64,000 nt of DNA from Acuticoccus yangtzensis (GCF_001927245.1 NZ_MJUX01000003.1:405687-469686); one strand, 5' to 3'; shown: positions 34,428-43,622, numbered from the stretch's first letter. Notes: generated from the sequence alone by a model not told the origin. Made by a program: numbers and translations.

Positions 34428-35903
34428 TTATTCGGCGGCAGTCTTCAGCGCGGCGACCTCGTCGCCCAGTGCGTAGGAGTTCAGGCAGCGGTCCACCAGA
34501 CCCTGCGCCCCCGCCCAGTCATAGGTGCGGAAGGCGTGACCCTTCGTCACGAAGGTCGCCCCGGCGTAGAACATCTCGTACTGGGCGTGGCGCGAGCCGA
34601 ACTCGGAGCCGATCGCATCCCACACCAGCTTGAAGAATTTCACCCTGTCGCGCGACGAGCGCACCGGGGACTGCTGCGTCTTGTCGATGATCGCGGCGAT
34701 CTCCGGGTGGGCGAAATCCGACACGTCGGACGGCAGCATGATGACGCCGCCCCCGGCCAGATCGCGCAGCGTGTTCAGAACCTTGCCGTAGAGCTGCTGG
34801 GTCAGCACCTGGGCCGAGTAGAGGGTGTGGCGGTCCGGCACGAAATAGCCGTTCTCCATGCGCCCCTTCACCTCCATGGAGCGCACCAGCGCGTCCACCA
34901 TCTCCGCCTCGGCGGAAACCTGGCCCAACATCTCGCGCACCTGGGGGAAGGCCAGCGTCCCGTTGGTCTCGGCGATGCCGCGGGCGAGACCGGCGAGGAA
35001 GCGCATCTTCACCATCAGCCGGATCTGGCACTGATAGTTCTGGTAGGAGTGGGCCGGCGTCGCATGGAACTGTTTGGCCACCATCTCCACACTCTTGTGG
35101 ATGAAGACGCGGTCCCACGGCACCTTCACGTCGTCGAAGTACAGCACCGCGTCGTTCTCGTCGAACTGGTGCGCCAGCGGGTTGTCGAACTTCGACGGGG
35201 CCGCCGCCTCGTAGGACTTGCGCGACAGAATCTTGAGCCCCGGCGCGTTCATCGGGATCGCGAAGGAGATGGCGTAATTCTCGTCACCCTCGCGCAGCGG
35301 CTGGATGCAGGTGACGAACACCTCGTTGGCCATGATGCCGCTGGTCGCCAGCATCTTCGCCCCGCGCACCGTGATGCCGGTGGTGTCCTCGTCCACCACG
35401 CCTGCGGTCAGGAACGGGTCGGCCTGCTCGTTCGCGGTCTTCGAGCGGTCGGCCTGTGGGTTGATGATGACGTAGGTGAGGAAGAGATCGTTGTCCCGCG
35501 CGTAGGCGAAGTAGTCCTTCAGCGCCTTGGCCCGAGCGGGGTCGTAGTCCTCGAACACCTTGAGGCCCATCACCATGCCGGACAGGCAGGACGCGACGTG
35601 GTCCGGCGAGCGGCCGAGGAAGCCATAATGCTCGCCCGCCCAGGCCTCCAGCGCCTCGCGCCTGTCGACGAGGTCGGCGTAGCTCGTCGGCAGCGACCAT
35701 TGCTTGTTCACCTGTGCGCCGGTCTCGGTGGTGAAGGTCATCAGCTCCGGGTTGGCGGCCTGGAAATCGTACAGCGCCGCGTAGGAGCGCACCGCGTTGC
35801 GGAAGGCCGGATGGTCGACCGGGTCGGCCACCTTCTCGCCGCCGATATAGACCGCCCGCCCATCGCGCAGGCTGTCGAGGTGCATCGCGCCGGTCTTGAT
35901 CAT
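34428..35903 (-). CDS. HpaB-like flavin-dependent monooxygenase, oxygenase component
   Basis: 491 residues of the 4-hydroxyphenylacetate 3-hydroxylase family, which uses reduced FAD from a partner reductase to hydroxylate phenols or heteroaromatics. Family elements: LRDGRAVYIGGEKVADPVDH at the N-terminus, FLGRSPDHVASCLSGMVMGL, YVIINPQADRSKT, VRGAKMLATSGIMANEVFV, FDDVKVPWDRVFIH, and GGGVIMLPSDVSDFAHPEI. Length is normal. ATG with AAAGGAC upstream; 19 bases after the flavin reductase gene. The substrate cannot be fixed: relatives act on 4-hydroxyphenylacetate, pyrroles or chlorophenols. Confidence 0.88.
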   Translation of the reverse strand: MIKTGAMHLDSLRDGRAVYIGGEKVADPVDHPAFRNAVRSYAALYDFQAANPELMTFTTETGAQVNKQWSLPTSYADLVDRREALEAWAGEHYGFLGRSPDHVASCLSGMVMGLKVFEDYDPARAKALKDYFAYARDNDLFLTYVIINPQADRSKTANEQADPFLTAGVVDEDTTGITVRGAKMLATSGIMANEVFVTCIQPLREGDENYAISFAIPMNAPGLKILSRKSYEAAAPSKFDNPLAHQFDENDAVLYFDDVKVPWDRVFIHKSVEMVAKQFHATPAHSYQNYQCQIRLMVKMRFLAGLARGIAETNGTLAFPQVREMLGQVSAEAEMVDALVRSMEVKGRMENGYFVPDRHTLYSAQVLTQQLYGKVLNTLRDLAGGGVIMLPSDVSDFAHPEIAAIIDKTQQSPVRSSRDRVKFFKLVWDAIGSEFGSRHAQYEMFYAGATFVTKGHAFRTYDWAGAQGLVDRCLNSYALGDEVAALKTAAE

Positions 35904-35922
35904 CGTTCGGGTCCTTTCCGCG

Positions 35923-36471
35923 CTACCAGCCGAGTAGCCACAGGGCGTCGGCGGGGACGGCGATATCGTGCTGATGGGTGAGGTCGCGGTAGCGCCCCTG
36001 GTGGAACACCAGGGGGTCCGCGTTCGGCCGCGGCCTCTCGAAGGCGAGGACGCGGCCGATGAAGATGGTGTGGTCGCCGCCCGGCACCTGATGCTCGGCG
36101 GCGCACTCGAAGTGGGCGACGGCGCCCTGGATCAGCGGCGCGCCGGTGAGGCCGGTCTCGGGGGCGAGACCCTCCCACTTGTCCGTCATTGCGCGGGCGA
36201 AGCGGTTGGAGATGGCGCTCTGGTTGTCCGCCAGAACGTTGATGGCGTAGTGGGTGGCCGCCCGCCAGCCGTCGATGCCGCTCGCCGCGTTGGCGACCGA
36301 AAACAGCACCAGCGGCGGGTCCAGCGACACGGACGCGAAGGAATTCACCGTCATGCCGAGGCGCGTTCCGTCCGGCAGGGCGGCGGTGATGACGCACACG
36401 CCGGTGACGAAGTCGCCCAGCGCGCGGCGCAGCGCCTTGGGGTCGATCGCGGGCGGTGCGTCGTCGCTCAC
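35923..36471 (-). CDS. Flavin reductase, HpaC-like (GTG start)
   Basis: 182-residue flavin reductase-like split beta-barrel. DFVTGVCVITAALPDGTRLG, MTVNSFASVSLDPPLVLFSV and AVAHFECAAEHQVPGGDHTI (including HxxxGGDH, the NAD(P)H/flavin site) are typical. It supplies FADH2 or FMNH2 to the oxygenase encoded 19 bases downstream. The GTG start overlaps the MarR stop by 4 bases. Confidence 0.9.
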   Translation of the reverse strand: MSDDAPPAIDPKALRRALGDFVTGVCVITAALPDGTRLGMTVNSFASVSLDPPLVLFSVANAASGIDGWRAATHYAINVLADNQSAISNRFARAMTDKWEGLAPETGLTGAPLIQGAVAHFECAAEHQVPGGDHTIFIGRVLAFERPRPNADPLVFHQGRYRDLTHQHDIAVPADALWLLGW

Positions 36472-37052
36472 GAGGCGATCTCGCGGCGCTGCGTCTCGTA
36501 ATCGAGGAGGGCGAGCGCGTTGTCGCCACCGGCGATGAGGCCGGGAAGGAGAACGCGCAGCCGGTCGAAGTCGGACGCGCCGAGCGCGGCGAAGAGGGTG
36601 TCGTTCACCTGCGCCTGCGTCTCGGCCATGCGGTTCAGCCGCTCGGTCCCCGCGTGGGTGATGGTGAGGTTCACGCGCCGCCCGTCCGACGGGTTCGGCG
36701 CCTTCTCGACGAGGCCCTTCTTGGCGAGGCGACCCACCTCGGCGGTCACGAAGGCGCCGCTATAATGAAGGTGGCTTGCGACCGTCGACACGCTGACATC
36801 GCCGGCCCGCGACAGATGGGCGATGGAGATGAGGATCGTATATTGCGGGCCGGAGAGGTCGGTCAGGCCGCCGAGGCCCTGACGCACCGCTTCGAGCCGC
36901 GCGGTGAAGGCGAGGAGGCCGTGGACGACGCTGCGGAACGCATCGTCGCTCCCCTCGCGGACCAGAGCGGGGCGGTTGACCGTCATCGGCCGATCCGGGT
37001 TCGGATCGTCTGCGCCGTGAACGGCAGCGGAAGGGGTGCGCTCAGGATACAA
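36468..37052 (-). CDS. MarR family transcriptional regulator (TTG start)
   Basis: 194 residues, winged helix. LSGPQYTILISIAHLSRAGD, VSVSTVASHLHYSGAFVTAE and the wing LVEKAPNPSDGRRVNLTITH are canonical. The TTG at 37052 has AAAGGAG 6 bases upstream, which decides the start; the first ATG (36986) would give 172 residues but has no good binding site. It heads the operon MarR / flavin reductase / oxygenase / cupin and likely controls it, with an aromatic compound as inducer. Confidence 0.85.
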   Translation of the reverse strand: MYPERTPSAAVHGADDPNPDRPMTVNRPALVREGSDDAFRSVVHGLLAFTARLEAVRQGLGGLTDLSGPQYTILISIAHLSRAGDVSVSTVASHLHYSGAFVTAEVGRLAKKGLVEKAPNPSDGRRVNLTITHAGTERLNRMAETQAQVNDTLFAALGASDFDRLRVLLPGLIAGGDNALALLDYETQRREIAS

Positions 37053-37081
37053 TCCTGGCTCCTTTCAAAACTATATTCGCT

Positions 37082-37109
37082 AAGTTACAAAGGTAATTCG
37101 CCGTGTCAA
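37082..37109 (-). promoter_or_regulatory. Candidate promoter for the MarR-monooxygenase operon
   Basis: A perfect TTGACA (minus strand, 37104-37109) stands 16 bases from TAACTT (37082-37087), in an AT-rich stretch 30 bases ahead of the TTG start. The 37110-37251 remainder of the gap to the next operon shows no gene. Confidence 0.35.
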
Positions 37110-37251
37110 TGCCTTTGGCAGGGGCATGGCGAAAGGGTGTGCAGCAATGTGCCGGGACGGCCCGGCGCCCGCACCGCCCGTGCCCGCGTCGCGGTGTCGG
37201 ATTTGCGAAGGGATCCGCGTCGGCTCGGGTGGCTGAGGGGAAGCGCCGCGC

Positions 37252-37929
37252 TCAGTGGCCGAGGGCGGCCAGCGTCGTCTCGCTCACCTCGCCGCGCTCG
37301 ATCTTCAGCGCCCGATCGGCGACACCGGCCAGAAGCTGCGGGCTGGATTCGGTGATCAGCAAGGCGAGGTCGCCGCGCGCGTCCCGCACCTTGGCGAGCG
37401 TGCGCGCATAATTCAGCGCCAGCGCCGGGGCCAGCCCCTGGAAAGGTTCGTCCAGCAGAATGGCCTTGGTCGCCACCACCAGGGCGCGGGCGAGCGCCAC
37501 CATCTTGCCTTGACCGCCGGACAGGCTGCCACCTGGGCGTTTTCTGAGGTCCGCAAGCTCGGGCATCAGGTCATAGACGGCAGAGAGGCGCTCGCCCTTC
37601 ACCTCTTTCGAGAGGTTCAGCGCCACCGCGGGCAGAAGCAGGTTCTCCTCTACCGAAAAGGCCGGGATCATCCGCCGGTCCTCCGGCGCGTAGCCGATGC
37701 CGAGCGCCGCCCGCTGGTGGTCCGCCGCGGCGAGGAGATCGGTTCCGCCGAGGCTCATCGACCCGCCGGTGAGCGGGACGAGGCCCATGATCGCTCGCAA
37801 AGTCGTCGTCTTGCCCGAGCCGTTGCGGCCGACGAGAACAGCGGTCTTCCCCTGCGGCAGCTCGAACGTCACCCCGCGCAGCACGGTGTGCCCCGCCAGC
37901 GACACGCGCACGTCGTCGAGTTTCAACAT
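37252..37929 (-). CDS. livF: Liv-type ABC transporter ATPase LivF
   Basis: 225 residues. Walker A VGRNGSGKTTT (about 33-43), signature SLSGGQGKMVALARAL, Walker B AILLDEPFQGLAP. Start ATG 37929, overlapping the livG stop by one base; the upstream open frame is shadow of livG. Last gene of the second Liv operon. Confidence 0.93.
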   Translation of the reverse strand: MLKLDDVRVSLAGHTVLRGVTFELPQGKTAVLVGRNGSGKTTTLRAIMGLVPLTGGSMSLGGTDLLAAADHQRAALGIGYAPEDRRMIPAFSVEENLLLPAVALNLSKEVKGERLSAVYDLMPELADLRKRPGGSLSGGQGKMVALARALVVATKAILLDEPFQGLAPALALNYARTLAKVRDARGDLALLITESSPQLLAGVADRALKIERGEVSETTLAALGH

Positions 37930-38675
37930 CAGAGCACCCCCACGACGTCCCGCAGCACGGCCGGATCGGTCAGCACGGCATCGGGCGCGCCGTCCGCCAC
38001 CACGCGCCCCTGGTTCCACACCACCACGCGGTCGGCGTATCGGCGCACGAGGTCCATGTCGTGCTCCACGAACACGGCGGTGACGCCGCGCTCGCGCAGC
38101 ACCGCGGCGAGGCGGTCCATCAGCGGAAATTTCTCGTCGGTGGAGACGCCCGCGGTGGGCTCGTCCAGCAGCAGGAGGCGCGGCTTCAGCGCCAGCGCCA
38201 GGGCGATGTCGGTCAGCTTGCGCGCGCCCTCGTTCAGCGCGTTGGACGATGCGCCCACCATGTCTGCAAGGCCCACGGTGGTGAGAAGATCCATCGCCGC
38301 CTCTCGCACCGCCGGGCTGCCGAGCGGCGACTGCCAGCGCCAGAAGCCCTGGTTCGCCGCCACCGCCAGCATCAGGTTCTCCAGAACCGTGTGCTCGGTG
38401 AAGAGCTGCGGGATCTGAAAGGCACGGGCGATGCCGAGCTTCGTCACGTCGCGCGGGCGGGCGCTGGTGATGTCGCGCCCTTCGAGCCTGATCGTCCCGG
38501 CCTGAGGCTTCACGTAGCCGGTGGCGAGGTTGATGAAGGTCGTCTTGCCCGACCCGTTGGGGCCGATGATGGCGAGGAATTCGCCCGCGTTCACGTCGAG
38601 GTCGACGCCGTCGGCCGCCTTCACGCCGCCGAACGCCACGCGCACGCCGCGCACGGACAGAAGCGGGGCGCTCAT
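37929..38675 (-). CDS. livG: Liv-type ABC transporter ATPase LivG
   Basis: 248 residues. Walker A IGPNGSGKTTFIN (about 37-49), Walker B LLLLDEPTAGVS, H-loop VFVEHDMDLVRR. The signature loop is NALNEGARKL in place of LSGGQ, a degeneracy often seen in LivG. Overlaps livM by 4 bases and livF by one base. Confidence 0.93.
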   Translation of the reverse strand: MSAPLLSVRGVRVAFGGVKAADGVDLDVNAGEFLAIIGPNGSGKTTFINLATGYVKPQAGTIRLEGRDITSARPRDVTKLGIARAFQIPQLFTEHTVLENLMLAVAANQGFWRWQSPLGSPAVREAAMDLLTTVGLADMVGASSNALNEGARKLTDIALALALKPRLLLLDEPTAGVSTDEKFPLMDRLAAVLRERGVTAVFVEHDMDLVRRYADRVVVWNQGRVVADGAPDAVLTDPAVLRDVVGVL

Positions 38676-39610
38676 GGCCGCTCTCCCTTGCGGGTGATCC
38701 GCTCGATCAGCCCATGGAGGCCGCGCGGCAGGAAGAAGATCACGACGAGAAGCCCCGCACCGATGATGATGTTCCAGGCGTCCGGCGCGTAGATCACCGC
38801 CGCCGCCCGCACGCTTTCAAGGAAGGTGGCGCCGATGAACGGTCCCGCCACGCCGCCGATGCCGCCCAGCACTGCCACCAGGACGAGCTGGCCCGAGGTG
38901 GTCCAATAGGCGAGGTCCGGCGTGATGTGGCCGACGATGAGCGCATGGATCGCCCCGCCGATGCCGGCCAGCACCGCCGAGCCGACGTAGGCGAAGAGGA
39001 GCACGCGCGGCACGGCGATGCCGAGATATTCAAGGCGGATCTCGTTGGACTCGACGGCCGGTAGCGCCTCACCCATCGGGCTCTTCAGGTAGCGGTGGAC
39101 GACGATGCCGACCACGAAGGCGAGGCCGAGGCCGCCATAGAGCAGGATCGCCTCGAACGCCTCGCGACCGACCGTCATGCCGAGCACGCGGGGCGTGGCT
39201 ATGGATAGGCCGTCCGTGCCGCCGGTGAGGGTGTAGAGCTTGGACAGCAGCGTGTAGCCGACCATCGACACCGCAAGGTTCAGCATGGCGAAGAAGATGC
39301 CGCGATAGCGCACCATGAAGAGGCCGATGACGAGGCCGAAAAGGCCCGACACGACGGCGGCCGCGACGAGCTGCGGGATGAGAAGGTTCACCCCCGCGCG
39401 GCTGGACAGGAAGCCCACCGTGTAGGCGCCGACCGCGTAGAAGAGCGCGTGGCCGATGGAGATGAGCCCGGCGCGCAAGAGGATGGCGACGCCGAGCGCG
39501 GCGAACCCTTTGGCGAGCACCAGCGTGAACACGAAGGCGAGCCACGGGAAGAAGGCCGGGATGGCGGCGAACGCGGCGGCGAGGGCGAGGATGATGATGA
39601 AATGCAGCAT
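38672..39610 (-). CDS. livM: Liv-type ABC transporter permease LivM
   Basis: 312-residue permease with eight or more hydrophobic segments, the GLISIGHALFYAVGAYTVGF motif (about 48-67), RYRGIFFAMLNLAVSM, and VAVLGGIGGVAGPFIGATFL. ATG at 39610, 6 bases after livH. This system has the usual four separate components, unlike the fused system at 28-30 kb. Confidence 0.93.
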   Translation of the reverse strand: MLHFIIILALAAAFAAIPAFFPWLAFVFTLVLAKGFAALGVAILLRAGLISIGHALFYAVGAYTVGFLSSRAGVNLLIPQLVAAAVVSGLFGLVIGLFMVRYRGIFFAMLNLAVSMVGYTLLSKLYTLTGGTDGLSIATPRVLGMTVGREAFEAILLYGGLGLAFVVGIVVHRYLKSPMGEALPAVESNEIRLEYLGIAVPRVLLFAYVGSAVLAGIGGAIHALIVGHITPDLAYWTTSGQLVLVAVLGGIGGVAGPFIGATFLESVRAAAVIYAPDAWNIIIGAGLLVVIFFLPRGLHGLIERITRKGERP

Positions 39611-39616
39611 GGCGCG

Positions 39617-40513
39617 TCAGATCTTGCGCTGTGTGGCGGCGCCGAACAGGCCGTAGGGGCGCACGAGCAGCACGGCGAGCATGACGAGATAGGGAGCGAC
39701 GGGTTCGAGCTGCGGCACATAGTAGATGGCGAGCACCCGCGCGATGCCGACGATGACGGCGGCGAGCGCCGCGCCCTCGATCTGGCCGAGGCCGCCGATC
39801 GCCGCGACCGCGAAGCCGAGAACGATCGCCTCGGCGCCGAGCCCCGGCGCCACGCCCGAGTTGGGCGAGGCGAGCGCCCCGCCGAGCGCGGCCAGAAACA
39901 CGCCGATGGTGAAGGCGGCCATGTAGACGCGCCGGGTGTCGATGCCGAGCGTTGCCGACACTTCCGGGTCCGCCACCACGGCGACGATCATCTTGCCGAG
40001 GCGCGTGTGGTGCAGCATCACGCGCAGCGCCACCACCACGGCGGCCGCCAGCGCGATCAAGAGAAGCTGGTAGTTGAGGTAGATGATCCCGCCGATATCG
40101 GAGATGCCGAGCACGTTGACGGCGGCGTCCTGATAGTAGGCCTGCACCCCGAAGACGAGCTTTTGCAGATCCTCGAAGATGAGGAAGAGCGCGAACGTCA
40201 CCAGGATCTGCACCGCTTCGGGCTTGCCGTAGGTGAAGCGGATGAAGGTGCGCTCGATCACCGGGCCGAGCAGCGCGGCGGTGAGAGCGGCGGAGAGGAA
40301 GAGAATGGGGAAGGACAGCCACTGTGGCGCCCCCGCGCTCATCACCACCCCGCCGATGGTGACGGCCACATAGGCGCCCACGGCATAGAAGCTGCCATGG
40401 GCGACGTTGAGCACCCTAAGGACCGAGAATACCAAGGTCAGCCCGACGGCGATGAAGAAGATGAGGGCCGAGGCGGCGAGGCCGTCGACCAGCATGGGAA
40501 GGAGAAAGTCCAT
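39617..40513 (-). CDS. livH: Liv-type ABC transporter permease LivH
   Basis: 298 residues. NVAHGSFYAVGAYVAVTIGG near residue 35 is the LivH motif; VLGFAVAAIGGLGQIEGAAL lies near 230. ATG 40513. A 133-base gap with strong hairpins separates it from the binding-protein gene upstream. Confidence 0.93.
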   Translation of the reverse strand: MDFLLPMLVDGLAASALIFFIAVGLTLVFSVLRVLNVAHGSFYAVGAYVAVTIGGVVMSAGAPQWLSFPILFLSAALTAALLGPVIERTFIRFTYGKPEAVQILVTFALFLIFEDLQKLVFGVQAYYQDAAVNVLGISDIGGIIYLNYQLLLIALAAAVVVALRVMLHHTRLGKMIVAVVADPEVSATLGIDTRRVYMAAFTIGVFLAALGGALASPNSGVAPGLGAEAIVLGFAVAAIGGLGQIEGAALAAVIVGIARVLAIYYVPQLEPVAPYLVMLAVLLVRPYGLFGAATQRKI

Positions 40514-40594
40514 GGCGCGTCCGGGGTGGTGTCTCTTGCTGCAGGCGCCCCCGCCGGGACGGCGCCGCCAGGGCGGCGGTGCGCCCTGGTCAGG

Positions 40595-40614
40595 GGAGGG
40601 CGGGGCCGCCCTCC
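40595..40614 (-). terminator. Intercistronic hairpin between second binding-protein gene and livH
   Basis: GGAGGGCGG and CCGCCCTCC are fully complementary and nearly adjacent. Further GC-rich hairpins occur on both sides in the same 133-base gap. The position mirrors the hairpin in the first Liv operon and could attenuate read-through into the permease genes. Confidence 0.45.
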
Positions 40615-40646
40615 GGACGATGCGGGCGAGCGTGTCGCCCGCGCGA

Positions 40647-41930
40647 TCAGTTCAGCGAGCCGGGGGCGGGCAGCTCGGCGGCGAACTCCGGCGTCAGCGT
40701 CGACACCCATTCGATCGGATCCGCGCCGACGGGCGGGGTGATCGCGGCGCCCGGATAACGCACCATCTCGGCAAGCTCCGGGGTGCCCGTGCCGCCGGTC
40801 GTCATGCCGACGATCTGGTCGACGATGCCGTCGTGGTCCTCACGCACGGTGACGGTGCCGGTCAGCGTTTCCGCGGTGATGCCGTCCAGCGCGGCCAGCA
40901 CCTCGTCCTTGGTCGGCCAGGTGCCGCCATTGGCTTCCATCGCCGCCTCGTAGGCCGTCTTCACCACGAGGATGGTGTTGGCCATCTTCATGCCGGGGAA
41001 CACCGGATAATCGCCGAACTTCTCGTTGTAGGCGGCGGCGAAGTCGAGCGCCTCCTGCTTGGCGTCCGGCGCGTTCCAGAAGCTGTCGCCGAGAACGCCG
41101 ACGATGACGCCCTCCGGCAGCTCGACCCGCTGCAGGATGGATTCGCCCAACGCCAGGATCACCTGCGACGAGCGGAACAGGCCGCGCGCGCTCGCCTGAC
41201 GGGCGAAGCTCTCGAGGTCGCCGCCCCACATGTTGGAGAAGATGATGTCCGGACGCGCCGCGGCGATGCGGCTGATTTCGGTGTTGAAGCTCTGCGTGCC
41301 GAGCTTGGGGAAGAGCTCCACCACCACTTCGGCGTTCGGGTTGAAGGCCTTCATGGCCGCGGTGAAGATCGCCGCCGCATCGTGGCCGAACGCATAGTCG
41401 GGGTTGATGATGGCGATGCGCGTCGCGTCCGGCGCCTTCTGCGCGGCATATGCGGCGTAGGCGACGAATTCGGGCACCGTGGAGGAGTTCGGGCGGAAGA
41501 CGTAAGGATGCTCGGCGTTCAGGAAGAGCTGGTGCGTGTCGCAGTTCCAGGTGACCATCGGCATTTCGAGCTGGTCGGCGATCGGCGCCAGCGCCATGCA
41601 GTTGCCGGAGGAGAGGGCGGCGACCATGATGTCGGTGGAGCCGTCGCCGGCGAGGCGGCGGAACTCGGAAACCACGCCTTCGCCGCCCTGCGCCTCGTCC
41701 ACATAGGTCGGGGCGACGGGCACGCCGCCGATGCCGCCGTCCGCGTTGATCTGCTCGATCATCAACTCGGCGGCGTTGCGGCCGGGCATGCCGTAGGCGG
41801 CGGCCGGTCCCGAGGCGAAGGTGAAGATCCCCATGCCGAGCTGCTCGGGCTTGTCCTGGGCCAATGCTGCGGGGGCAAGCATGGGAGCGGCGGTCATGGC
41901 CAGTGAAAGGGCTGCCACGATTGCTTTCAT
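40647..41930 (-). CDS. Liv-type periplasmic substrate-binding protein
   Basis: 427 residues. Signal peptide MKAIVAALSLAMTAAPMLAP ending after ALA, then QDKPEQLGMGIFTFASGPAA. Peripla_BP_6 elements: LMIEQINADGGIGGVPVAPT, VAALSSGNCMALAPIADQLE, IIFSNMWGGDLESFARQA. ATG 41930 with AAGGAGAG 7 bases upstream. It starts the second Liv operon and is divergent from the DUF2848 gene across a perfect palindrome. Confidence 0.93.
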   Translation of the reverse strand: MKAIVAALSLAMTAAPMLAPAALAQDKPEQLGMGIFTFASGPAAAYGMPGRNAAELMIEQINADGGIGGVPVAPTYVDEAQGGEGVVSEFRRLAGDGSTDIMVAALSSGNCMALAPIADQLEMPMVTWNCDTHQLFLNAEHPYVFRPNSSTVPEFVAYAAYAAQKAPDATRIAIINPDYAFGHDAAAIFTAAMKAFNPNAEVVVELFPKLGTQSFNTEISRIAAARPDIIFSNMWGGDLESFARQASARGLFRSSQVILALGESILQRVELPEGVIVGVLGDSFWNAPDAKQEALDFAAAYNEKFGDYPVFPGMKMANTILVVKTAYEAAMEANGGTWPTKDEVLAALDGITAETLTGTVTVREDHDGIVDQIVGMTTGGTGTPELAEMVRYPGAAITPPVGADPIEWVSTLTPEFAAELPAPGSLN

Positions 41931-42054
41931 CAAGGGCTCTCCTTCGAGTGGAACCGCCGTAGCGGTGTGGTCAACGGGTCGGACGGGGGTCGAGCATAGC
42001 CGGACCGCAGGGGCCTCCGACTCACGCACGGCGGGGCCTCGGGAGGCATTTAAA

Positions 42055-42082
42055 AAGAACTTGTGAAATTTCACAAGTTCTT
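42055..42082. promoter_or_regulatory. Perfect 28-bp palindrome, candidate GntR operator
   Basis: AAGAACTTGTGAAA followed directly by its exact reverse complement TTTCACAAGTTCTT. It lies 125 bases from the divergent binding-protein start and 118 bases from the DUF2848 start, in an AT-rich island. The CTTGTG...CACAAG core fits FadR/VanR-type GntR sites, and a GntR gene is two genes away. Confidence 0.65.
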
Positions 42083-42199
42083 CCATGAAGGATTTATGAG
42101 GCTCGCAGAGATACGGACATGCCGTTCGTTTCGTATGCGGCGCGCAATCTAATACAAGATCGGGGCCAAGATGCGAGGCTTCCTGGCGAAGGAGTGGGA

Positions 42200-42880
42200 A
42201 TGGTCGACCTGGCGCTGAGGATCGAAAGCCGCGACGGTGTGCGCGACATCACGATGACGGTGAAGACACTCATCGTTGCAGGGTGGACCGGCCGCGACAA
42301 GGAGTCGATGGAGCATCACATCGCCGAGCTTGAGGCGATCGGTGTAAAACGTCCGGCTCACACGCCGATGTATTATCCGATGTCGCCGACCCGTATCAAT
42401 CATGAGACACACTTGGACGCGATCGGCGACGCGCACAGCGGCGAGGCGGAATTTGTCCTTTATCAGACCCCCGAGGGGCTGTTTGTCGGCGTCGGCTCCG
42501 ACCATACGGACCGTGAGGCCGAAACCATCGGCATCACCTTGTCCAAGCAGCTGTGCGACAAGCCCGTCTCGGTGACGGTGTGGCCCTATGACGAGGTCGC
42601 GGGTCACTGGGACGAGCTGGAGATCGAAAGCGTCGTCGAAATCGGCGGTGACAGCGTGACCTACCAGACCGGGCGGGTCAGCGCGATGCTGTCGCCCGAA
42701 ACGCTGATCCAGGGCCTGCCGGGCGGTCTGCCCGTGGGTGCGGTGATGTTCGGCGGGACGCTTCCGGCGATCGGCGGCGTGCGTCCGGCGGATCGATTCG
42801 AGGCGACCTTGCGTGATCCGGTGTTGGGCCGGTCCATCTCGCATGGGTATACGGTGCACAACTTGCAGGTCCCCGGTTGA
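42200..42880 (+). CDS. DUF2848 family protein
   Basis: 226 residues recognised as DUF2848, a cytoplasmic family of unknown function distantly like fumarylacetoacetate hydrolase-type folds. Visible segments are LIVAGWTGRDKESMEHHIAE, LEAIGVKRP with PMYYPMSPTRI, FVGVGSDHTDREAE (an Asp/His/Asp/Glu cluster that could bind metal), KPVSVTVWPYDEVAGHWDEL and AVMFGGTLPAIGG. The ATG at 42200 has AAGGAG 8 bases upstream, which decides against the earlier in-frame ATG at 42119. Divergent from a Liv operon and followed by a GntR gene; likely metabolises the imported compound. Confidence 0.75.
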   Translation: MVDLALRIESRDGVRDITMTVKTLIVAGWTGRDKESMEHHIAELEAIGVKRPAHTPMYYPMSPTRINHETHLDAIGDAHSGEAEFVLYQTPEGLFVGVGSDHTDREAETIGITLSKQLCDKPVSVTVWPYDEVAGHWDELEIESVVEIGGDSVTYQTGRVSAMLSPETLIQGLPGGLPVGAVMFGGTLPAIGGVRPADRFEATLRDPVLGRSISHGYTVHNLQVPG

Positions 42881-42944
42881 GGGAGAATTCCTCGTAATGG
42901 TTGAATGCGGTCATGATTTTGAAGGGTAGAGGGCGGATTCGGCG

Positions 42945-43622
42945 ATGAGTATCGGAATGGAAAGCCACGCCCCCGCCGGCAAGCCCCTGCGCCGTCGCTC
43001 CCTTCGCGACGTCGCTTATGACCGCATCAAGGAAATGATCATCACCTGCGAGCTTCGGCCCGGCGAGGTGATCAGCGAAGCCGCGGTGAGCGCCGCCCTC
43101 GACATCGGCCGAACCCCGGTGCACCAGGCGCTGGACCGGCTGATGGTGGACGAGCTCGTCGAGGTCATGCCGCGCAAGGGCGTGATCGTGCGCCCGCTCA
43201 GCCTGCACGAGGCGCACGATCTGTCCGAGGTGCGTCTCATCAACGAGACCTATTCGGTGCGCCTGGCCGCCCAGAGGATCACGCCGGCCGAAATCGACCT
43301 GTTGCACCAGAACCTGATCCGTATGCGCGCTGCGGAGCGGGACTATGATTATCACGCCCTCATCGGCGTCGACCGGGAGTTCCACGCCACGCTGGCGTCG
43401 GCCAGCCGGAACCTCATCATGGCCGATTTCCTGTCGAACCTGCAGGATCGGGCGCTTCGGTTCTGGTTCGTGTCGCTGAAGGTGCCGGAGCATCTGGCGC
43501 GCATCTGCAGCCAGCACACGGCAATCGTCGACGCCGTGGCCGAGCGGGACCCGGACCGCGCCGAGGAGGCCATGCGCTTCCACATCGAGCAGTTCCGCAA
43601 CAACGTCAGCCGCCTCATCTGA
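42945..43622 (+). CDS. GntR family (FadR/FCD type) transcriptional regulator
   Basis: 225 residues. N-terminal winged helix (LRDVAYDRIKEMIITCELRP, then GEVISEAAVSAALDIGRTPV and HQALDRLMVDELVEVMPRKG), C-terminal FCD helical ligand domain with the metal-type pattern D..FH..L (VDREFHATLASAS) and HTAIVDAVAERDPDRAEEAM followed by RFHIEQ. It lies 64 bases after DUF2848 and probably controls both that gene and the divergent Liv operon through the 42055 palindrome. Confidence 0.9.
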   Translation: MSIGMESHAPAGKPLRRRSLRDVAYDRIKEMIITCELRPGEVISEAAVSAALDIGRTPVHQALDRLMVDELVEVMPRKGVIVRPLSLHEAHDLSEVRLINETYSVRLAAQRITPAEIDLLHQNLIRMRAAERDYDYHALIGVDREFHATLASASRNLIMADFLSNLQDRALRFWFVSLKVPEHLARICSQHTAIVDAVAERDPDRAEEAMRFHIEQFRNNVSRLI

